Part shown: piece by piece, positions 61,123-64,000 of the stretch | Position numbering within the stretch: the stretch's first letter is position 1 | Layout of the letters: each line of letters opens with the position of its first letter | NCBI RefSeq assembly: GCF_000214495.1 | Contig: NZ_AFIJ01000038.1 | Span: 32,056-96,055 of the forward strand | Direction: 5' to 3' | DNA: 64,000 nt | Source of the DNA: Megasphaera lornae | GTDB lineage: Bacteria > Bacillota > Negativicutes > Veillonellales > Megasphaeraceae | Position numbers and translations under genes: made by a program | Notes under the pieces: generated by a model | The model's input: the letters and a program-made list of their open reading frames with translations, nothing else | What the model was told of the DNA's origin: nothing | Database searches by the model: none

Positions 61123-62028
61123 ATGGATTTATTACAGTTAACCTATTTTGTAGAAGTGGCCCATAAAAAAAGTTTTACCAAAGCTTCTAAAGCCTTACAT
61201 ATCAGTCAGCCCTCTATCAGCAAGGGAATTAAAGCCTTGGAAGCCCATTGGCATGTACAGCTCTTTGATCGCAAAGGAAAAGCCATTGAACTGACCGAAC
61301 GGGGCGCCTACTTATTGCCGAAAATCGAAGAAATTATCAAAGATTTTTCAAAATTAAATGAAGAAATCGAATCGCCGCACTTACTGAATACAGGACGGTT
61401 GGCCGTCGGGATTCCCCCCATGGTGGGTTCTTCCTTTATTTCCCCCTTTATTACGTATTTTATGTCCCTCTATCCCCATATTGAATTGGAATTGGCGGAA
61501 GTCGGCTCCAAAGATGTTATTTCCGCTATTGACGACGGTCTCATTCAAGCCGGCATCGTCGCCTTGCCCATTCAAACGGATATGCCTTATAATTTTTTTA
61601 TTTTTAATCGTGAAATGTTAAATGTCGTCATTTGGCCCGATCATCCGTTGGCTCACAAAAAAGAACTTACGCTCATGGAAATCAAAGATGAACCGTTGAT
61701 TTATTATCCGCACACCTTTACCCTCCATGCCTATATTCGTTCTTTTTATCAAGAAATTATGGCCCACCCTAAAATCGTTTGCCACAGCAGCCATTGGGAT
61801 TTTATTTCCGAAATGGTTCATTCCCACTTAGGCATTGCCTTATTACCGCAAAGTATTTGCAAACGTATAAAACCGGAAACCGCACGTTGTATTCCATTGG
61901 TAAAACCGGTGATTCCCTGGACCTTGGCCATGATTTGGAAAAGTAAAGGATTTTTATCTCATCCTGCCCGAACTTGGGTGCAATCGTTTAAAGAATACTA
62001 CGGAGAAAACAACCGACCGACTCTCTAG
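61123..62028 (+). CDS. LysR-family transcriptional regulator
   Basis: 301-residue regulator. The N-terminal winged helix is complete: 'MDLLQLTYFVEVAHKKSFTKASKALHISQPSISKGIKALE' region (cited in part), residues 1-60. The rest is a periplasmic-binding-protein-like effector domain with 'GRLAVGIPPMVGSSFISPFITYF' near 90 (cited in part) and 'HSHLGIALLPQSICKRI' near 235. ATG 61123 has AGAGGTG upstream. It ends at a terminator and neither neighbour is divergent in the usual LysR-target manner, apart from dinB, so the target is unknown. Confidence 0.92.
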   Translation: MDLLQLTYFVEVAHKKSFTKASKALHISQPSISKGIKALEAHWHVQLFDRKGKAIELTERGAYLLPKIEEIIKDFSKLNEEIESPHLLNTGRLAVGIPPMVGSSFISPFITYFMSLYPHIELELAEVGSKDVISAIDDGLIQAGIVALPIQTDMPYNFFIFNREMLNVVIWPDHPLAHKKELTLMEIKDEPLIYYPHTFTLHAYIRSFYQEIMAHPKIVCHSSHWDFISEMVHSHLGIALLPQSICKRIKPETARCIPLVKPVIPWTLAMIWKSKGFLSHPARTWVQSFKEYYGENNRPTL

Positions 62029-62066
62029 TATTCGCCAATCGCCCGCACGGCAACACAAACCCATAC

Positions 62067-62118
62067 AAAAAGACCTTCTTAGCAGCCTATTCGCTCCTAA
62101 AAAGGTCTTTTGTTTTTT
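62067..62118 (+). terminator. Terminator after the LysR gene
   Basis: Outer stem AAAAGACCTT / AAGGTCTTTT with an inner TTAG/CTAA pair, followed by TGTTTTTTT. Confidence 0.8.
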
Positions 62119-62144
62119 TCCGCTATACCTTACCGTTCATCCGC

Positions 62145-62301
62145 TTATTTCCGTTGTCCCGTTCGTGCCGCTTCCAACTGCTGCACCTTCTGTTCCAACG
62201 TTACAATATGACGTTGCAAGGTTTCAATCACTTTATAAAATTCTTGTGTTGTCGGCGTAGAAATCGGCAACTTTTCCTGCCATATCAGAACATCGGTTCA
62301 T
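62145..62301 (-). pseudogene. Possible small coiled-coil protein, frame disrupted near its start
   Basis: The minus strand carries an open frame ending in TAA at 62147-62145 with protein-like sequence 'WQEKLPISTPTTQEFYKVIE' then 'TLQRHIVTLEQKVQQLEAAR': a helix with heptad spacing. It lacks an ATG in frame. ATG 62301, with AAGGGG upstream, is one base out of frame; dropping one C of the CC just after it would give a 51-residue protein beginning MNDVLIWQEK. The indel is not in a long homopolymer, so confidence is low. Confidence 0.35.
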
Positions 62302-62410
62302 ATAAGGTGCCCCTTTATCCCTTTGCAATTCCCGCCGGCGCCGTACATACGGCTGCCTGCACGTATTTCTTCCTCCAACTACTCCCTTTACTTCCTCGCC
62401 TTTGCCAAAA

Positions 62411-62446
62411 AAAAAGTTTCTCCTCATAAGAGGAGAAACTTTTTTA
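62411..62446. terminator. Terminator after the nuclease gene
   Basis: Perfect 15-bp stem AAAAAGTTTCTCCTC / GAGGAGAAACTTTTT with a 4-base loop, with A- and T-runs either side. Confidence 0.9.
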
Positions 62447-62464
62447 CCGCTTGCTGCCTGCCGC

Positions 62465-63343
62465 TTAACTCGCATAGCGAACATATCGCTGATGAACCGT
62501 ATTCGATTCTTCATGATTTCTTATTTTTTTCTTATGACGACGAATTGATTTTTCAACCGCCCGTTTTTCTCGGATGCTGTCCGCATCGCCGGACGCATAA
62601 CTGGTACCGTCAGCATAGTCGATAGCCACTCCCGGTTCAATATTATATACAAAAACGTTAAAATGCAATCGTCCTCTATCTTCAAGGGAATATCCTTCCA
62701 TCACCACGCCGCGCGCCACTAATTCTCGCCCCTGATAGATAGGCGTAACCCGATAGGCAATATGAAGTCCCCGTTTCGCCGTTTCCGCCACTCGATTTTC
62801 ATACGGCAACATTAATCGTTTATTAAAATACTCCGTTCCGGTAATTAAATTGCGTCGATCCGCATTTAAGCCGGATAGTTGATACCCCAATAAATGGGAA
62901 CGGTTATATAAGTAATGATTTTCTACAAAATCATATTTCGCCAGTTTCCATCCGGACGGGCGCACCATACCGATCCCTTCCCGTTTTACATGCGGCAAGG
63001 TTTCCGGCCCTACAATCATAAAATTTCCCCCGCACCGTCCCCATCGGTCCAACGGGGAAAGTTCTATGGTGCCCCGACGCTTATGTAAGTCTTGTTCGGA
63101 AAAAAACGGTATATTGTTATTTAAAATGTAATAGTCTTCGCCTCGATAAGCAGGCACCGCCGTCCCTGCAACAACGACATTTTTTTCCGCGGCACCTAAC
63201 GCAACCGTCTCGCCGACACGTTGTGTCGATTGTTGCACAACCTGCCGTACTGTGGTTTCCGCCCCTTGCGGCGACGTACTGCAACCGCCCAGACAGAACA
63301 CCGCCGCCAGTATCAAAATAAGTTTACCCCATAAGTTTCTCAT
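62465..63343 (-). CDS. DNA/RNA non-specific endonuclease, EndA-like lipoprotein
   Basis: 292-residue exported nuclease. A lipoprotein signal (MRNLWGKLILILAAVFCLGGC) places the lipid-anchored Cys near residue 21. The nuclease core is 'HYLYNRSHLLGYQLSG' near 155, where EndA has DRGHLLGYAL; the catalytic His is kept and D-R-G-H reads N-R-S-H. It is followed by 'NADRRNLITGTEYFN' near 172, with the metal Asn in the usual spacing, and 'HIAYRVTPIYQGRELVARGV'. The C-terminus is very basic. ATG 63343 has GAAGGGGTG upstream. Such nucleases serve DNA uptake or nutrient nucleic-acid digestion; no competence genes are adjacent. Confidence 0.88.
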   Translation of the reverse strand: MRNLWGKLILILAAVFCLGGCSTSPQGAETTVRQVVQQSTQRVGETVALGAAEKNVVVAGTAVPAYRGEDYYILNNNIPFFSEQDLHKRRGTIELSPLDRWGRCGGNFMIVGPETLPHVKREGIGMVRPSGWKLAKYDFVENHYLYNRSHLLGYQLSGLNADRRNLITGTEYFNKRLMLPYENRVAETAKRGLHIAYRVTPIYQGRELVARGVVMEGYSLEDRGRLHFNVFVYNIEPGVAIDYADGTSYASGDADSIREKRAVEKSIRRHKKKIRNHEESNTVHQRYVRYAS

Positions 63344-63373
63344 CGCGCACACCCCTTCACTGCCGCCCGGCGG

Positions 63374-63793
63374 TTAATGTTGAATAATTTCACAAATATA
63401 CGGTTCGGTTTTAACTAAGGAAGAAATTTCGGTATCCATTTTTTTCCAAATGCCGAACACCGCCGCGCCGCCGCTGCAGGCTCCTCCCAGCATCCACGGA
63501 ATGGACGGATAGCCGTTTATTATGGATACATAATATGCCGCACCTATCGTAAGCGCCAAACAAACCAAGGGAAGCACAAAACAAATAAATGCGCCTAAAA
63601 TTAAATGCCCTTCCGGCATTTGATAGCGAACGGTTTGTCCTTTTTTCGCATGTACTGTATTCTTTGCCGTCACTACCACACGTTCCGCCCCGATACAGGA
63701 ACTGCAGGCAGTAAAAAGATGCTCCCTGCCGACCTGTATTTTAACCCGGTCATTCTCCAATACCTCTGCAATAATACCTTCTCCCGATTTCAT
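63374..63793 (-). CDS. SoxR-reducing system RseC/MucC family protein
   Basis: 139-residue inner-membrane protein. The soluble N-terminal part contains 'TACSSCIGAE' near residue 29, a short form of the family's Cys cluster. Two hydrophobic segments follow (about 66-88 and 98-115), with 'YQMPEGHLILGAFICFVLPL' at the first. RseC proteins are usually linked to Rnf/Rsx electron transport; no rnf gene is visible, but the window ends nearby. The family is mostly found in diderm bacteria, which supports the Negativicutes reading. It lies 30 bases upstream of the nuclease gene in the same direction. Confidence 0.88.
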   Translation of the reverse strand: MKSGEGIIAEVLENDRVKIQVGREHLFTACSSCIGAERVVVTAKNTVHAKKGQTVRYQMPEGHLILGAFICFVLPLVCLALTIGAAYYVSIINGYPSIPWMLGGACSGGAAVFGIWKKMDTEISSLVKTEPYICEIIQH

Positions 63794-64000
63794 GTAAATT
63801 CCTCCCGCGCTTATTTTCCATATATATTCGTAGCGATAATTTTATGGTACCCCGTATTGATAAGAGCGTCAAGCAATGCGATCGCATTTCTCCCCCTTAT
63901 GCCGGGTTGTATTTTACAGCACACGCTTCCCTTGGAAAAGCAGTCCGGTAACCGGTGCCCCCTCGCCATTATTATGTCAAAAAAATAGTATTACAAACGC

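Larger units (their letters stand above)
62029..62464. other. Intergenic region with two terminators and a small broken ORF
   Basis: About 435 bp between the convergent LysR and nuclease genes. It holds the LysR terminator (62067-62118), a possible small coiled-coil gene on the minus strand (62145-62301) and the nuclease terminator (62411-62446). The stretch 62302-62410 shows nothing recognisable. Confidence 0.5.

Noticed and set aside
1-64000. CRISPR arrays, rRNA or tRNA genes
   Set aside because: No regularly spaced repeats and no recognisable rRNA or tRNA sequence were seen on reading through the window.

Overview
The window looks like chromosomal DNA from an anaerobic, Gram-negative-type Firmicute, most likely class Negativicutes (Veillonellaceae/Dialister/Megasphaera-like). 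I infer this from the mix of Firmicute-style genes with strong AGGAGG ribosome sites (YhaN/YhaO, DUF134, TenI-like ThiE, MocR), an RseC-family protein typical of diderms, oxygen-sensitive enzymes (4-hydroxybutyryl-CoA dehydratase, radical SAM enzymes, an Mrp-type Fe-S carrier) and intermediate GC. No rRNA, tRNA, CRISPR array, transposase or phage gene was seen.

Layout. 1-13.8 kb is transport and housekeeping: the tail of a glycerophosphodiesterase, an AGCS amino-acid symporter, a DUF454 membrane protein, PepD, an OPT transporter, a flavodoxin/ferredoxin fusion, a PAP2 phosphatase, an orphan amino-acid-binding lipoprotein, QueC, pyruvate kinase with its extra PEP-utiliser domain, and an EF-G paralogue. 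14.2-18.0 kb is a compact type III restriction-modification pair (mod-res) whose target-recognition segment looks swapped in. 18.3-28.4 kb holds an M18 aminopeptidase, a lipid kinase, a GntP permease with a broken 5' end, a PflA-like radical SAM protein, and a leftward run glmU-prs-pth-MBL-AEC. 28.6-41 kb holds a 3D-domain wall protein, a ClC antiporter, a catalytically degenerate M20 peptidase homologue, a leftward mocR-yhaO-yhaN set (yhaN frameshifted twice), bioB and a bacterial hexokinase-fold protein. 41-44.5 kb is thiamine biosynthesis: thiS-thiG-thiH behind a structured leader, then a TenI/ThiE-like gene with an isochorismatase-like partner.

The most interesting part is 44.6-57.0 kb. 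A 408-bp gap (49533-49940) carries two divergent sigma-54 (-24/-12) promoters flanking a cluster of inverted repeats. Leftward it drives 4-hydroxybutyryl-CoA dehydratase, a 4-hydroxybutyrate CoA-transferase-like enzyme, a polytopic permease and an unknown protein. Rightward it drives a NifU-like domain, a CGGC-motif/hot-dog protein, an acyl carrier protein, a metallo-beta-lactamase-fold hydrolase, a LuxE-like acyl-protein synthetase, a LuxC-like acyl reductase and an AMP-forming ligase. The next gene is a PAS-containing sigma-54 activator, the obvious candidate regulator. I read this as one regulated system: 4-hydroxybutyrate activation and dehydration facing a carrier-protein-based carboxylate-to-aldehyde module. 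The substrate of the second arm is unknown.

57.1-64 kb holds DUF134 plus an Mrp-type ATPase, a shrunken NagA-like protein, an intergenic region dense in DnaA boxes, a small unknown gene, dinB, a LysR regulator, a lipoprotein EndA-type nuclease and an RseC-like protein.

Caution: five genes (gntP, yhaN, the CGGC/hot-dog gene, the luxE-like gene, the sigma-54 activator) are each interrupted by one-base indels, all in A/T homopolymers of 6-8 bases, and each restores a family-length frame when corrected. This may be sequencing error, phase variation or decay; raw reads would decide.
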